From Pseudomonas mendocina (GTDB lineage Bacteria; Pseudomonadota; Gammaproteobacteria; Pseudomonadales; Pseudomonadaceae), in NCBI RefSeq assembly GCF_003008615.1, contig NZ_CP027657.1:5332001-5396000 (forward strand): a DNA stretch of 64,000 nt, written 5' to 3'. This document shows, one piece after another, positions 8,959 to 17,071 of this stretch. Position 1 is the stretch's first letter; every line of letters begins with the position of its first letter. Position numbers and translations under genes: made by a program. A model generated the notes under the pieces. It had not been told where the DNA came from and did not search any database. It saw only the letters and a list, made by a program, of their open reading frames with translations.

Positions 8959-9774
8959 ATGCCTGAACTCGATTCGAACCAATCCCATGCCGACTGGCGC
9001 CAGCGCCTGGCCCAGATAATGGACGGCAGGGCCATGCAACGCCTGGTGACCGTGCTGATTCTGGTCAACGCCGCCATTCTCGGCCTGCTGACCTCCAAGG
9101 AAACCGTCGACCAGTGGGGCTGGCTGCTGCTGCCATTGGACGCAATCATCCTCGCCTGTTTCGTCGTCGAACTGGCACTGCGTTTTGCCGCTCGTGGCGT
9201 CGCCTTGTTGCGTGATCCATGGGCCGTGTTCGACTGCATCGTCGTCGGCATCGCCCTGGTGCCGGCCAGTGGCCCCTTTGCCGTACTGCGTGCCCTGCGC
9301 GTATTGCGCGTGTTGCGCCTGGTATCGATCAACCCGAGCATGCGCAAGGTGGTGCAGGCGCTGCTCGCCTCACTGCCAGGCATGGGCAGCATCATCATGC
9401 TGATGAGCCTGATCTTCTACGTTGCTGCGGTGATGGCTACGCAGTTGTTCGGCGAACGCTTTCCGGAATGGTTCGGCAGCCTGACCGCCAGCCTCTACTC
9501 GCTGTTCCAGATGATGACCCTGGACAGTTGGTCGAGCGGCACCGTGCGGCCGATCATGGAGGTGTATCCGCATGCCTGGATGTTCTTCATCCCTTACGTG
9601 CTGATCGCCACGTTCATGATGCTCAACCTGTTCATCGCGGTGATCGTCAACGCCATGCAAGACGCTCAGGAACCCAGCGCCGAAGAACAGGAAAAGATCC
9701 AGCGCGACCAGGCCATACTCGACGAACTCAAGGCACTGCGTACAGAAATCGCCGAATTGCGGCGAAACCACTGA
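8959..9774 (+). CDS. Single-domain voltage-gated cation channel (NaChBac/NavBac type)
   Basis: 271 residues, the size of bacterial one-domain sodium channels, which work as homotetramers in the inner membrane. S1–S4 occupy about residues 27–125; the S4 sensor carries Arg at 111, 114, 117 and 120 (RALRVLRVLR). The pore follows, with the filter TLDSWSS at 187–193, then S6 and a C-terminal coiled coil rich in Glu and Lys (about 235–271). NaChBac, NavAb and NavMs have Glu at the third filter position, whereas this protein has Asp. Ion selectivity can therefore not be assumed. Confidence 0.9.
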   Translation: MPELDSNQSHADWRQRLAQIMDGRAMQRLVTVLILVNAAILGLLTSKETVDQWGWLLLPLDAIILACFVVELALRFAARGVALLRDPWAVFDCIVVGIALVPASGPFAVLRALRVLRVLRLVSINPSMRKVVQALLASLPGMGSIIMLMSLIFYVAAVMATQLFGERFPEWFGSLTASLYSLFQMMTLDSWSSGTVRPIMEVYPHAWMFFIPYVLIATFMMLNLFIAVIVNAMQDAQEPSAEEQEKIQRDQAILDELKALRTEIAELRRNH

Positions 9775-9788
9775 GATAAACAGCATTA

Positions 9789-9815
9789 CGGCGGAGTAAC
9801 CCTGTTACTCCGCCG
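9789..9815 (+). terminator. Hairpin after the channel gene
   Basis: Perfect 12-bp stem (CGGCGGAGTAAC / GTTACTCCGCCG) with a 3-nt loop, 14 bp after the channel stop. No T run follows, so it may be a terminator or an mRNA 3' stabiliser. I see no gene in the rest of 9775–10004. Confidence 0.6.
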
Positions 9816-10004
9816 CCCCGTCACCGCACCTCAAACCCCATCACCCGCCTTAAGTTGGCAGCGCACAGCGCGCCAACGTCCGATAGTTACATCGTTCAAT
9901 GACACAGTTGGTCTGTTGAGGTTAACCACCTGCGACCCCGAGTGCTGTCAGCCAGAGCCGCACAACAATCGGGAGCACCAACTCCCCAGAAGAGGACTCG
10001 AACG

Positions 10005-10841
10005 ATGAGCGCCAGTGCCACCCTGCCCCAGCCGAAATCCAGCTTCCCGGTTCGCCGCATGGACTTCAGCTTCACCGAAACACCCAAATACTGGTTCTAC
10101 GACGACCCCTTCATGAGCCAGTTCATGAACAACCTGTCGTCGCTATTTCCTTATGGCGAGAAGTTCTTCGTCGACAGCGTGCGCGCCGTGCGCGACCAGG
10201 TCACCGAGCCGCAACTGAAGAAGGACATCAGCGCCTTCATCGGCCAGGAAGCCATGCACTCCAAGGAGCATGCGGCGTACAACGACTACGCCAATCAGCA
10301 TGACATCGATCTGGAGCGCCTCGAACTGCGCATCAAGGTGCTGCTGGAATGGGTTACCCGCTTCAGCACCAAGAAACAGCGCCTGGCCATGACCTGCGCC
10401 CTGGAGCACTTCACGGCGACCATGGCCGAGCAACTGCTCAAGCGTGAAGACCTGACCACACAGATGAACGACCCCAAGCTGTACCAGCTGTGGATGTGGC
10501 ACGCCATCGAGGAGAACGAGCACAAGGCCGTTTGCTATGACGTGTACCAGAAGGTCTACGGCGGCTACTTCACCCGCACGCTGATCATGATGTTGACCAC
10601 TGTGGTGTTTTTCGGCGTGATCGGCTGGTTCCAGATCCATCTGCTGCGCAAGGACGGCCAGCTGTTCAACTGGCGCAGCTGGGGCTTCGGTCTGAAGAAG
10701 CTGTTCGGCCCACGCAATGGTTTCTTCACCAAGCTGATCGGCCCGTACCTGGATTACTACCGCCCGGGTTTTCACCCCAAGGATCACGATACCGAAAAGC
10801 TGGAGAGCCGCTGGCGCGAACGCCTCGGTTTCACCAACTGA
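10005..10841 (+). CDS. Ferritin-like metal-dependent hydrolase family protein (PF10118 type)
   Basis: 278 residues. The motifs EAMHSKEH, EHFTA and EENEHK have the ExxH spacing of diiron four-helix proteins and are those of the family called 'metal-dependent hydrolase' PF10118. A hydrophobic stretch at about residues 188–208 suggests membrane attachment. The start ATG 10005 has an AGAGGA ribosome site; the open frame extends upstream to 9942 without support. The substrate is not known. A strong terminator follows immediately. Confidence 0.82.
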   Translation: MSASATLPQPKSSFPVRRMDFSFTETPKYWFYDDPFMSQFMNNLSSLFPYGEKFFVDSVRAVRDQVTEPQLKKDISAFIGQEAMHSKEHAAYNDYANQHDIDLERLELRIKVLLEWVTRFSTKKQRLAMTCALEHFTATMAEQLLKREDLTTQMNDPKLYQLWMWHAIEENEHKAVCYDVYQKVYGGYFTRTLIMMLTTVVFFGVIGWFQIHLLRKDGQLFNWRSWGFGLKKLFGPRNGFFTKLIGPYLDYYRPGFHPKDHDTEKLESRWRERLGFTN

Positions 10842-10850
10842 TGTCCCTGC

Positions 10851-10873
10851 GGGCGGCCTAGGCCGCCCTTTTT
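10851..10873 (+). terminator. Rho-independent terminator
   Basis: Perfect 8-bp stem GGGCGGCC / GGCCGCCC separated by TA, followed directly by five T. It ends the 10005–10841 gene. Confidence 0.9.
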
Positions 10874-10922
10874 CATTTAACCGCGAGAACTCGGCCGTGA
10901 TGCGCAACAGCCTACGCCCCCG

Positions 10923-11636
10923 TCAGCCCAAGCGAAGCTGCCCCAGGCTCTGCAACACGCTGGCGCCGGTGAAAAGCATGACGATCTGCTCTTCAGCCAA
11001 TGCACAGATCGCCTCACGCTGCTGCGGTCGACCGATATAGTCCAGCGATTGCTCGAACAGGCTGCGACTGATCAGGCCCGATACCTGGCGCACCGCTGTC
11101 GCACTGACGATGCCCGGCAACAGCTTGAACTCGATGATGTCCTCGGCCATGTCGTCGGCGAAATCGTCCATCACCTGGCACAGCGCCTCGCGTAGCACTG
11201 GCGAAGCACCATGCAACTCACGCACGCCGATGATGAACGCCTCGGGGTGCTCGGCAACGAAATCGAAGAACAGTTGCACCGTTTCGTGACACACCCGCCG
11301 CCCCCGTCCGAGATCGATGCCCAGCAGCTTGGGCAGCATCGTCCCGTCATCCTTGACCGCTCGCTGCGCAGCTTCACGACGCAGGTCACGCAACGGTTGA
11401 CGCAGCAGCGTGGTGATCTCGCCGATCACCGTCAGGCCGAGATCGTCGACATCACGAAAGTGCCGGTAGAAGGTGTTGGGGTTCAGCCCCGCCTCGCGCG
11501 CCAGCTCACGTAGCCCGAGACTGCTGAGACTGCGGCTGGTTGAGGTGAGACGTAACGCCGCCTCCATCAATAGACGCTTTCCGGGGGCTGCGCCGGCCTT
11601 CTCGCGCACCTGCTCTTCGTCGCTTTGCATCCTCAC
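10923..11636 (-). CDS. TetR-family regulator, FabR/DesT-like
   Basis: 237 residues. The N-terminal helix-turn-helix (LGLRELAREAGLNPNTFYRHF) and the following DVDDLGLTVI closely resemble FabR, the E. coli regulator of unsaturated fatty acid genes. It is divergent from a monooxygenase/SDR operon, with two 16-bp palindromes in between, so it probably controls that operon and itself. The ligand is probably an acyl or other hydrophobic compound (inference). The start ATG 11636 is preceded by GGGTGAGG. Confidence 0.88.
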   Translation of the reverse strand: MRMQSDEEQVREKAGAAPGKRLLMEAALRLTSTSRSLSSLGLRELAREAGLNPNTFYRHFRDVDDLGLTVIGEITTLLRQPLRDLRREAAQRAVKDDGTMLPKLLGIDLGRGRRVCHETVQLFFDFVAEHPEAFIIGVRELHGASPVLREALCQVMDDFADDMAEDIIEFKLLPGIVSATAVRQVSGLISRSLFEQSLDYIGRPQQREAICALAEEQIVMLFTGASVLQSLGQLRLG

Positions 11637-11679
11637 CCCTACCTAAAGTTGGCTTGTTGCTCCAATGGCTTGCAGCTAA

Positions 11680-11715
11680 GTATACACCTGTCTACCTTGG
11701 TATACAGATGTAGAC
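11680..11715. promoter_or_regulatory. Tandem TetR-type operators
   Basis: Two 16-bp imperfect palindromes start 20 bp apart: GTATACACCTGTCTAC (11680–11695) and GTATACAGATGTAGAC (11700–11715). They share 12 of 16 bases, and each matches its own reverse complement at 12 of 16. They lie between divergent start codons (11636 minus, 11747 plus), the place expected for TetR binding sites. Confidence 0.75.
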
Positions 11716-11746
11716 ACCAACAAGAACGACAAGCAGGAGTTCGGCC

Positions 11747-13300
11747 ATGAATGCGCCCGTGTCCCCCCCTACCGCTGCCCGCCATTGCAAGATCGCCATC
11801 CTCGGCAGCGGCTTCTCCGGCCTCGGCATGGCCATCCGCCTCAAGCAACAGGGCGAGCAGGACTTCCTGCTGTTCGAAAAAGAGGCTGGCGTCGGTGGCA
11901 CCTGGCGTGTGAACAACTATCCGGGCTGCGGCTGCGACGTGCAATCGCACCTGTACTCCTTCTCCTTCGAGCCGAACCCGAACTGGACGCGGATGTTCGC
12001 CAAGCAGCCGGAGATCAAGACCTATCTGGAGGGCTGCTGGGAAAAATATCGTCTGCAGGACAAAACCTTGCTGGGCACCGAGGTCGTGCAGATTCGCTGG
12101 GACGAGCACGCCGAGCTGTGGCACCTGCAGGATCGCGCCGGTAACCACTACAGCGCACAGTTCGTGGTCTCGGGCATGGGCGCCTTGTCCACGCCATCGA
12201 TTCCCAAGCTCAAGGGCCTGGAGAACTTCACCGGTGAGGTCTTCCACTCTCAGCAGTGGAATCACGACTTTGAGCTGACCGGCAAGCGTGTGGCGGTGAT
12301 CGGTACCGGTGCCTCGGCCATCCAGTTCGTCCCGCAGATCCAGAAGCAGGTCGAACGCCTCGACCTCTATCAGCGCACCGCGCCGTGGATCATGCCCAAG
12401 CCAGATCGCGCCATCCGCGATGGCGAACGCACCCGCTTCAAACGCTTCCCGCTGGCGCAGAAACTCTGGCGAGGCGCCCTGTACGGCATCCTCGAAAGCC
12501 GGGTGATCGCCTTCGCCTTCGCCCCGCGCCTGCTGCGCATGGCCCAGGGCATCGCCAAGCTGTACATCAAGAAGCAGATCAAGGATCCCGTGCTGCGCGC
12601 CAAGGTCACCCCGGACTACACCATGGGCTGCAAGCGTGTACTGATTTCCAACGACTATTACCCGGCGCTGACCCAGGCCAATGTCGAGGTGATCACCGAG
12701 GGTGTCACCGAAATCCTGCCGCACGGTGTGCGTACTGCCGACGGCCAGGAACGCGAAGTCGACGCCATCATCTTCGGTACCGGCTTCACCCCCAGCGACC
12801 CGCTGCCACGCGGCACGGTATTCGGCCGCGGCGGCGTCGACCTGCTCGACACCTGGCCAATGGGCCCGGAAGCCTACAAGGGCACCATGACCGCCGGCTT
12901 CCCCAACCTGTTCTTCCTCATGGGGCCGAATACCGGGCTGGGGCATAACTCCATGGTCTACATGATCGAGTCGCAGATCACCTACGTACTCGGCGCACTG
13001 CGTCAGCTCGAGGAGGGCCGCCTGCAGAGCCTGGAACCCAAGCGCGAGGCGCAGGACACCTTCAACAAAAAGATTCAGGGCACCCTCGGCAACACCGTGT
13101 GGAACGCCGGTGGCTGCATGAGCTGGTACCTGCATCCGGTCAGCGGACGCAACTGCACGGTGTGGCCGGGCTTTACCTGGCGCTACCGCATGCTGACGCG
13201 CCACTTCGACCCGCATGCCTATCACTTCAGCCGCAAACAGGCCGCTCACCCGGCACAGAGCAACGCCATCACCCTCGATGTGCAGGAGGCCACCGCATGA
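11747..13300 (+). CDS. Flavin-containing monooxygenase, Baeyer–Villiger type
   Basis: 517 residues. An FAD Rossmann motif GSGFSG is at residues 20–25, the Baeyer–Villiger fingerprint FTGEVFHSQQW at about 161–171, and an NADPH Rossmann motif GTGASA near 186. GTGFTPSD near the C-terminus is also typical. It should insert oxygen beside a ketone or oxidise a related hydrophobic substrate; the substrate is not shown by the sequence. The stop overlaps the SDR start (ATGA), so the two are translationally coupled. Many pseudomonads carry this pair near recR/dnaX and anr. Confidence 0.9.
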   Translation: MNAPVSPPTAARHCKIAILGSGFSGLGMAIRLKQQGEQDFLLFEKEAGVGGTWRVNNYPGCGCDVQSHLYSFSFEPNPNWTRMFAKQPEIKTYLEGCWEKYRLQDKTLLGTEVVQIRWDEHAELWHLQDRAGNHYSAQFVVSGMGALSTPSIPKLKGLENFTGEVFHSQQWNHDFELTGKRVAVIGTGASAIQFVPQIQKQVERLDLYQRTAPWIMPKPDRAIRDGERTRFKRFPLAQKLWRGALYGILESRVIAFAFAPRLLRMAQGIAKLYIKKQIKDPVLRAKVTPDYTMGCKRVLISNDYYPALTQANVEVITEGVTEILPHGVRTADGQEREVDAIIFGTGFTPSDPLPRGTVFGRGGVDLLDTWPMGPEAYKGTMTAGFPNLFFLMGPNTGLGHNSMVYMIESQITYVLGALRQLEEGRLQSLEPKREAQDTFNKKIQGTLGNTVWNAGGCMSWYLHPVSGRNCTVWPGFTWRYRMLTRHFDPHAYHFSRKQAAHPAQSNAITLDVQEATA

Positions 13301-14184
13301 AATCCTTCGAGAACAAAGTAGCCGCCATCACTGGCGCCGGCTCCGGTATCGGCCGCGCCCTCGCCTATCACCTGGCTCGCCAGGGCTGTCATCTGGCGCT
13401 GTCGGACGTCAACAGCGAGGGGCTGAAAGAAACCGCAGAGCAGGCGCGCAAGATCGGCGTCACCGTCAGCGAGCAGCGTGTCGATGTCGCCGACCGTGCC
13501 GCCGTCGAAGCCTGGGCCGAACAGATCGTCAGCGAGTTCGGCCGGGTCAACGCCATCTTCAACAACGCCGGCGTGGCCCAGGGTGGCACCGTGGAAGGCA
13601 ACGACTACGCCGACTACGAGTGGATCATGAACATCAACTTCTGGGGCGTGGTCAACGGCACCAAGGCCTTCCTGCCGTACCTCAAGGCCGCCGGCCAGGG
13701 GCATGTGGTGAACGTATCCAGCGTCTTCGGCCTGTTCTCGCAACCCGGCATGAGCGCCTACAACGCCAGCAAGTTCGCCGTCCGCGGTTTCACCGAATCG
13801 CTGCGGCAGGAACTGGATATGGCCAATTGCGGCGTATCTGCCAGTTGCGTGCACCCCGGTGGCATCCGCACCAACATCGCCAAGACCGCGCGGATGAACG
13901 ACAGCCTGGCCAAGGTCACCGGCCAGGCCGCCGAACAGGCGCGCCAGCAGTTCAACGATCAGTTGCTGCGCACCACGCCGGAACAGGCGGCCAAAGTTAT
14001 CGTGAACGGCGTACTGGCCAACAGGCGGCGCATCCTCATCGGCGCCGACGCCCACGTGCTGGACTGGATGCAGCGCAGCATGCCGGCGTTGTACCAGCGC
14101 CTGGTGACCGTCTCGATGCGCCTGGCCGCACGCTTCGCGCCAAAACCACGCAACGCCGGCAAGGTCAGCGAAGCGACCGAGTAG
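13297..14184 (+). CDS. Short-chain dehydrogenase/reductase
   Basis: 295 residues, classical SDR. NAD(P) motif TGAGSGIG near residues 12–19, NNAG at about 87–90, Ser in NVSSVFG, and the catalytic Tyr155/Lys159 (YNASK). The extra C-terminal part beyond the usual 250 residues is basic (LAARFAPKPR). It probably supplies the ketone for, or processes the product of, the monooxygenase that overlaps its start by 4 bp (inference). A perfect terminator stem follows. Confidence 0.92.
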   Translation: MKSFENKVAAITGAGSGIGRALAYHLARQGCHLALSDVNSEGLKETAEQARKIGVTVSEQRVDVADRAAVEAWAEQIVSEFGRVNAIFNNAGVAQGGTVEGNDYADYEWIMNINFWGVVNGTKAFLPYLKAAGQGHVVNVSSVFGLFSQPGMSAYNASKFAVRGFTESLRQELDMANCGVSASCVHPGGIRTNIAKTARMNDSLAKVTGQAAEQARQQFNDQLLRTTPEQAAKVIVNGVLANRRRILIGADAHVLDWMQRSMPALYQRLVTVSMRLAARFAPKPRNAGKVSEATE

Positions 14185-14202
14185 AACCGGCTGAACGATC
14201 AA

Positions 14203-14230
14203 CACAGGGCCGGCCAATACCGGCCCTGTG
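14203..14230 (+). terminator. Terminator of the monooxygenase/SDR operon
   Basis: Perfect 11-bp stem CACAGGGCCGG / CCGGCCCTGTG with a CCAATA loop, followed by CGTTTG. It lies 18 bp after the SDR stop. Confidence 0.8.
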
Positions 14231-14383
14231 CGTTTGTCGGGCAACGCCCACGGCCGTGGTACCTGGGCTAAGGTAAGGAAACAGACGCACCACTCACCCA
14301 TGCGGCGCCGCTACCGGCTCCCGGCTGGAACCTCGGTGTAGCGTCGACGTCGAGGGCGGCGCCTTGATTCAGGAGGTGGCCTC

Positions 14384-14632
14384 ATGAGCGCGCTTACCTG
14401 CACCCACCGTGATCACACCATCCGCGCCAGCGTCATGGAACACCCCGGCCTGCCAACGCCCTGGGCCGGTGGTTGCCAGATCACCGATCCCGACGGCAAC
14501 ACCAGCAAGCGCCAGACCTTGCCGGTGGATTACGCCTTCATGGATGACCTGAGCAAAGCCCAGCACGCGTCCATCGCGCACGGTAGATGGCTGGTGGATC
14601 AAAAGCTGGATCACGGGCGCAACTGGCATTGA
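14384..14632 (+). CDS. Small hypothetical protein
   Basis: 82 residues, hydrophilic, three His-rich spots (CTHRDHTIR, HASIAHGRW, DHGRNWH) and two Cys, no signal peptide. A good AGGAGG ribosome site lies 7 bp before the ATG, which supports a real gene. I do not recognise the family. Confidence 0.6.
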   Translation: MSALTCTHRDHTIRASVMEHPGLPTPWAGGCQITDPDGNTSKRQTLPVDYAFMDDLSKAQHASIAHGRWLVDQKLDHGRNWH

Positions 14633-14645
14633 GATGACAGCATTA

Positions 14646-14713
14646 CCGTAGGGTGCGCTGTGCGCACCGCAATTCCTGCACGCGCCTGCAGGTGCGCATG
14701 GCACACCCTACGG
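14646..14713. repeat. REP-like inverted repeat
   Basis: Arms of 23 nt (14646–14668 and 14691–14713) match at 20 of 23 positions. The arm begins CCGTAGGGTGCGC and recurs in shorter form near 37838 and 41275. It is an intergenic repeat and may also act as a terminator between the flanking convergent genes. Confidence 0.7.
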
Positions 14714-14714
14714 T

Positions 14715-14930
14715 TTACGCATTCTTTCGCAGCGGGTCGAGCAGCGGTTTGAGGCCGTTGTGGTCGATCTCCTGCATCAGCGCCAACAACTGGCCCAACT
14801 CGCCCTTGGGGAAGCCTTCACGGGCGAACCAATTCAGATAATGCCCAGGCAGATCGGCGATCAGCCGATCCTTGTACTTGCCATAGGGCATGCGACGAGT
14901 CACCAGGAGTTTCAGCGCTTCGGGATTCAT
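14715..14930 (-). CDS. DUF3820-family protein
   Basis: 71 residues. The motif MPYGKYKDRLIADLPGHYL and the following WFAREGFPKGELG identify DUF3820 (PF12843, described as a putative quorum-sensing-regulated virulence factor). Molecular function is unknown. It converges on the small gene at 14384 across an inverted repeat. Confidence 0.85.
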   Translation of the reverse strand: MNPEALKLLVTRRMPYGKYKDRLIADLPGHYLNWFAREGFPKGELGQLLALMQEIDHNGLKPLLDPLRKNA

Positions 14931-14998
14931 GGGTTGCTCGAATGGCCGGAAAATATTCCAGCCATTGTGCCAGGCATCAGGCCCTGCGCGAAAAGCGC

Positions 14999-15592
14999 CT
15001 AGGAGCCCAGAGCTTCACGGACGAAGTCCAAACGATCCTGACCAAAGAACATCTCCTCGCCGACGAAGCAGGTCGGCGCGCCGAAAACGCCGCGTTTGAC
15101 CGCCTCCTCGGTGGTTGCCTTGAGCGCATCCTTCACCTGCAGTTCGGCGATCTGTGTTTGCAACGCAGCCGCATCGAACCCGGCTGCCGCCAGTACGCCG
15201 GCCACCTTGGCTTGATCGCCCATATTTACCCCGTCCACCCAGATCGCCTGGAAAAGCACCCGCACGGCCTCGGCGAAGCGCTCGGGCTGGTGCAGTTGAA
15301 CGGCCACCAGCAGGCGCATCAGCGTCAGGGTGTTGATCGGGAAATGCGGGTTGAAGCGCATCGCTACGCCATAGCGCTCGGCAAAACGCGCCAGGTCACG
15401 AATCATGTAGCGCCCCTTGGCCGGAATCATCGCTGGCGAGGCGTTGCCGGTTGCCTGAAATACACCGCCGAGCAGCATCGGCCGATAGACCAGTGTTGCT
15501 CCGGTTTCACGGCACAGGCCAGGCAACTGGGTATGGGCCAGGTAGGACGCGGGGCTGCCCAGGTCGAAGAAGAACTCCACCGTCTTGCTCAT
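14999..15592 (-). CDS. 2-hydroxychromene-2-carboxylate isomerase family (DsbA/kappa-GST fold)
   Basis: 197 residues. The opening VEFFFDLGSPASYLAH with its Ser is the active-site region of HCCA isomerases, and GVFGAPTCFVGEEMFFGQDRL near the end holds the cis-Pro motif of thioredoxin-like folds. The family isomerises ring-opened aromatic intermediates with glutathione, but many members have unknown substrates. I use ATG 15592; GTG 15601 in the same frame is possible. It is read after the SDR at 15636–16367, 44 bp away, probably as one unit. Confidence 0.85.
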   Translation of the reverse strand: MSKTVEFFFDLGSPASYLAHTQLPGLCRETGATLVYRPMLLGGVFQATGNASPAMIPAKGRYMIRDLARFAERYGVAMRFNPHFPINTLTLMRLLVAVQLHQPERFAEAVRVLFQAIWVDGVNMGDQAKVAGVLAAAGFDAAALQTQIAELQVKDALKATTEEAVKRGVFGAPTCFVGEEMFFGQDRLDFVREALGS

Positions 15593-15635
15593 CAGCTTCA
15601 CTCGCTCGTTATTGTGGTTATCAGCTCAGTGCAGA

Positions 15636-16367
15636 TTACCAGCGCTCCATCCACGGACGCAGATCAAGTTCGAAGGTCCAGGCATCGCGAGGTTGCGCGT
15701 GCAGGAACCAGTAACTGTCGGCGATATGTTCCGGATCGAGAATGCCGTCCTGATACTTCTTCGCGTACAGCTCGGGAAAGCTGTCACGAATGAAGGCAGT
15801 GTCGATGGCTCCATCCACCACCACATGAGCCACATGCACGTTGAGCGGCCCCAATTCGCGCGCCATGCTCTGCGCCAGCGCGCGAATGCCATGCTTGGCC
15901 CCGGCAAAGGCGGCGAACCCGGCGGCGCCACGCAAGCCAGCTGTGGCCCCCGTGAACAGGATAGTGCCACGCCCGCGTGCAACCATGCGCTTGGCCACCG
16001 CCTGGCTGGTGAGAAAACCCGCGAAGCAGGCCATTTCCCAGATCTTGAAATACTTGCGCGCCGTCTCGTCGAGGATGCTGCACGGCACATTGGCGCCGAT
16101 ATTGAAGACCATCACTTCGATTGGCCCGATATCGCGCTCGATGCCCTCGACCAGCTCCGCCACCTGTTCTTCACGCCGTGCATCGGAGGCAAAGCCGTGC
16201 GCCTCGCCACCTTCGCGGCGGATCTCGTCCAGCAGCGGCTGCAGCTTGTCGAGGCTGCGCCGGGTCACGCAAGCGACATAGCCTTCACGGGCAAAACGCC
16301 GGGCAATGGCGCCGCCGGTGGCATCGCCAGCACCAATGATCAAAGCGACCTTCTTGTTCTCGTTCAT
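15636..16367 (-). CDS. SDR-family oxidoreductase with Phe in place of the catalytic Tyr
   Basis: 243 residues from ATG 16367, chosen because it has a TGGAGAAGG ribosome site; an upstream in-frame ATG at 16379 lies inside that site. The nucleotide motif is GAGDATGG rather than the classic TGxxxGxG. In the place of YxxxK it reads FAGAK, so the usual catalytic Tyr is missing. It is divergent from a TetR regulator with a perfect palindrome between them. It may not catalyse a normal SDR reaction. Confidence 0.85.
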   Translation of the reverse strand: MNENKKVALIIGAGDATGGAIARRFAREGYVACVTRRSLDKLQPLLDEIRREGGEAHGFASDARREEQVAELVEGIERDIGPIEVMVFNIGANVPCSILDETARKYFKIWEMACFAGFLTSQAVAKRMVARGRGTILFTGATAGLRGAAGFAAFAGAKHGIRALAQSMARELGPLNVHVAHVVVDGAIDTAFIRDSFPELYAKKYQDGILDPEHIADSYWFLHAQPRDAWTFELDLRPWMERW

Positions 16368-16382
16368 GGCCTTCTCCATTGA

Positions 16383-16410
16383 CTAACGATCGTTAGCTGA
16401 ACGAACGTTA
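16383..16410. promoter_or_regulatory. Operator for the divergent TetR regulator
   Basis: CTAACGATCGTTAG (16383–16396) is a perfect 14-bp palindrome. A second, imperfect copy AACGAACGTTA (16400–16410) follows. Both sit between the start codons of the SDR (16367, minus) and the TetR gene (16457, plus). Confidence 0.8.
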
Positions 16411-16456
16411 TGCTATGCTCTCGGGCAGGTCAACCCAGCATAGAACGGAGTCATCC

Positions 16457-17023
16457 ATGCGTTATTCCGCCGAACACAAGGCCGAAACCCGCGAGCGCCT
16501 GCTCGCCAGCAGCGGCGCTATTGCCAAGCAGCAAGGTTTTGCCGTGACCGGTGTGGACGCGCTGATGAAGACCCTCGGCCTGACCGGTGCGGCGTTCTAC
16601 AGCCACTTCCCGAGCAAGGACGACTTGTTTGCCGAACTGATCGAGCGCGAGCTACGCAACAGCCTGAACCGGCTTGGTGGCGAACCGGGTGGCGCCGGGC
16701 GCAACAAGCTGCAACGCTGCCTGGCAGCCTATCTCAGCCTGGCGCATGTCGAGCAATCGGACAAAGGCTGCGTGCTGCCGGCCCTAGGGGCGGAAATCGC
16801 CCGCGCCGACGAACGCGTGAGGCTGCGTACCGAACAGCAGATACTGCAACTGCAGAACACCTGGGCCGAGATCATCGGTGACCCGCAAGTGGCCTGGACG
16901 ATTCTCGCGCAATGCCTGGGTAGCCTGTTGCTGGCACGCATGATGGCCAGCCAGGAATCTCGCCAGCAGGTACTGGACGCCAGCCTGGACATGCTCGAAC
17001 ACACATTGAAGCCTGTCGGCTAA
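16457..17023 (+). CDS. TetR-family regulator
   Basis: 188 residues. N-terminal helix-turn-helix (GVDALMKTLGLTGAAFYSHF) and a longer ligand-binding domain with the sequence KGCVLPALGAEIARAD, typical of the TetR_C subgroup that often controls SDR or glutathione-dependent detoxification genes. The ATG at 16457 follows ACGGAGTCATCC; the frame is open from 16415 but without family similarity. It most likely represses itself and the SDR/isomerase operon through the palindrome upstream. Confidence 0.88.
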   Translation: MRYSAEHKAETRERLLASSGAIAKQQGFAVTGVDALMKTLGLTGAAFYSHFPSKDDLFAELIERELRNSLNRLGGEPGGAGRNKLQRCLAAYLSLAHVEQSDKGCVLPALGAEIARADERVRLRTEQQILQLQNTWAEIIGDPQVAWTILAQCLGSLLLARMMASQESRQQVLDASLDMLEHTLKPVG

Positions 17024-17071
17024 GCGCCGTTACCGTTACCCTAGGCAGGTTCTCTCTGCCAGGATCGACCC

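Noticed and set aside
11639..13249. Long minus-strand frames opposite the monooxygenase, and similar long frames opposite ccoI, hemN, aldehyde dehydrogenases and MCP genes
   Set aside because: High GC at third codon positions creates long antisense frames; their translations are low-complexity (Arg/Ala/Gly/Leu-rich) and the opposite strand carries a clear family protein.
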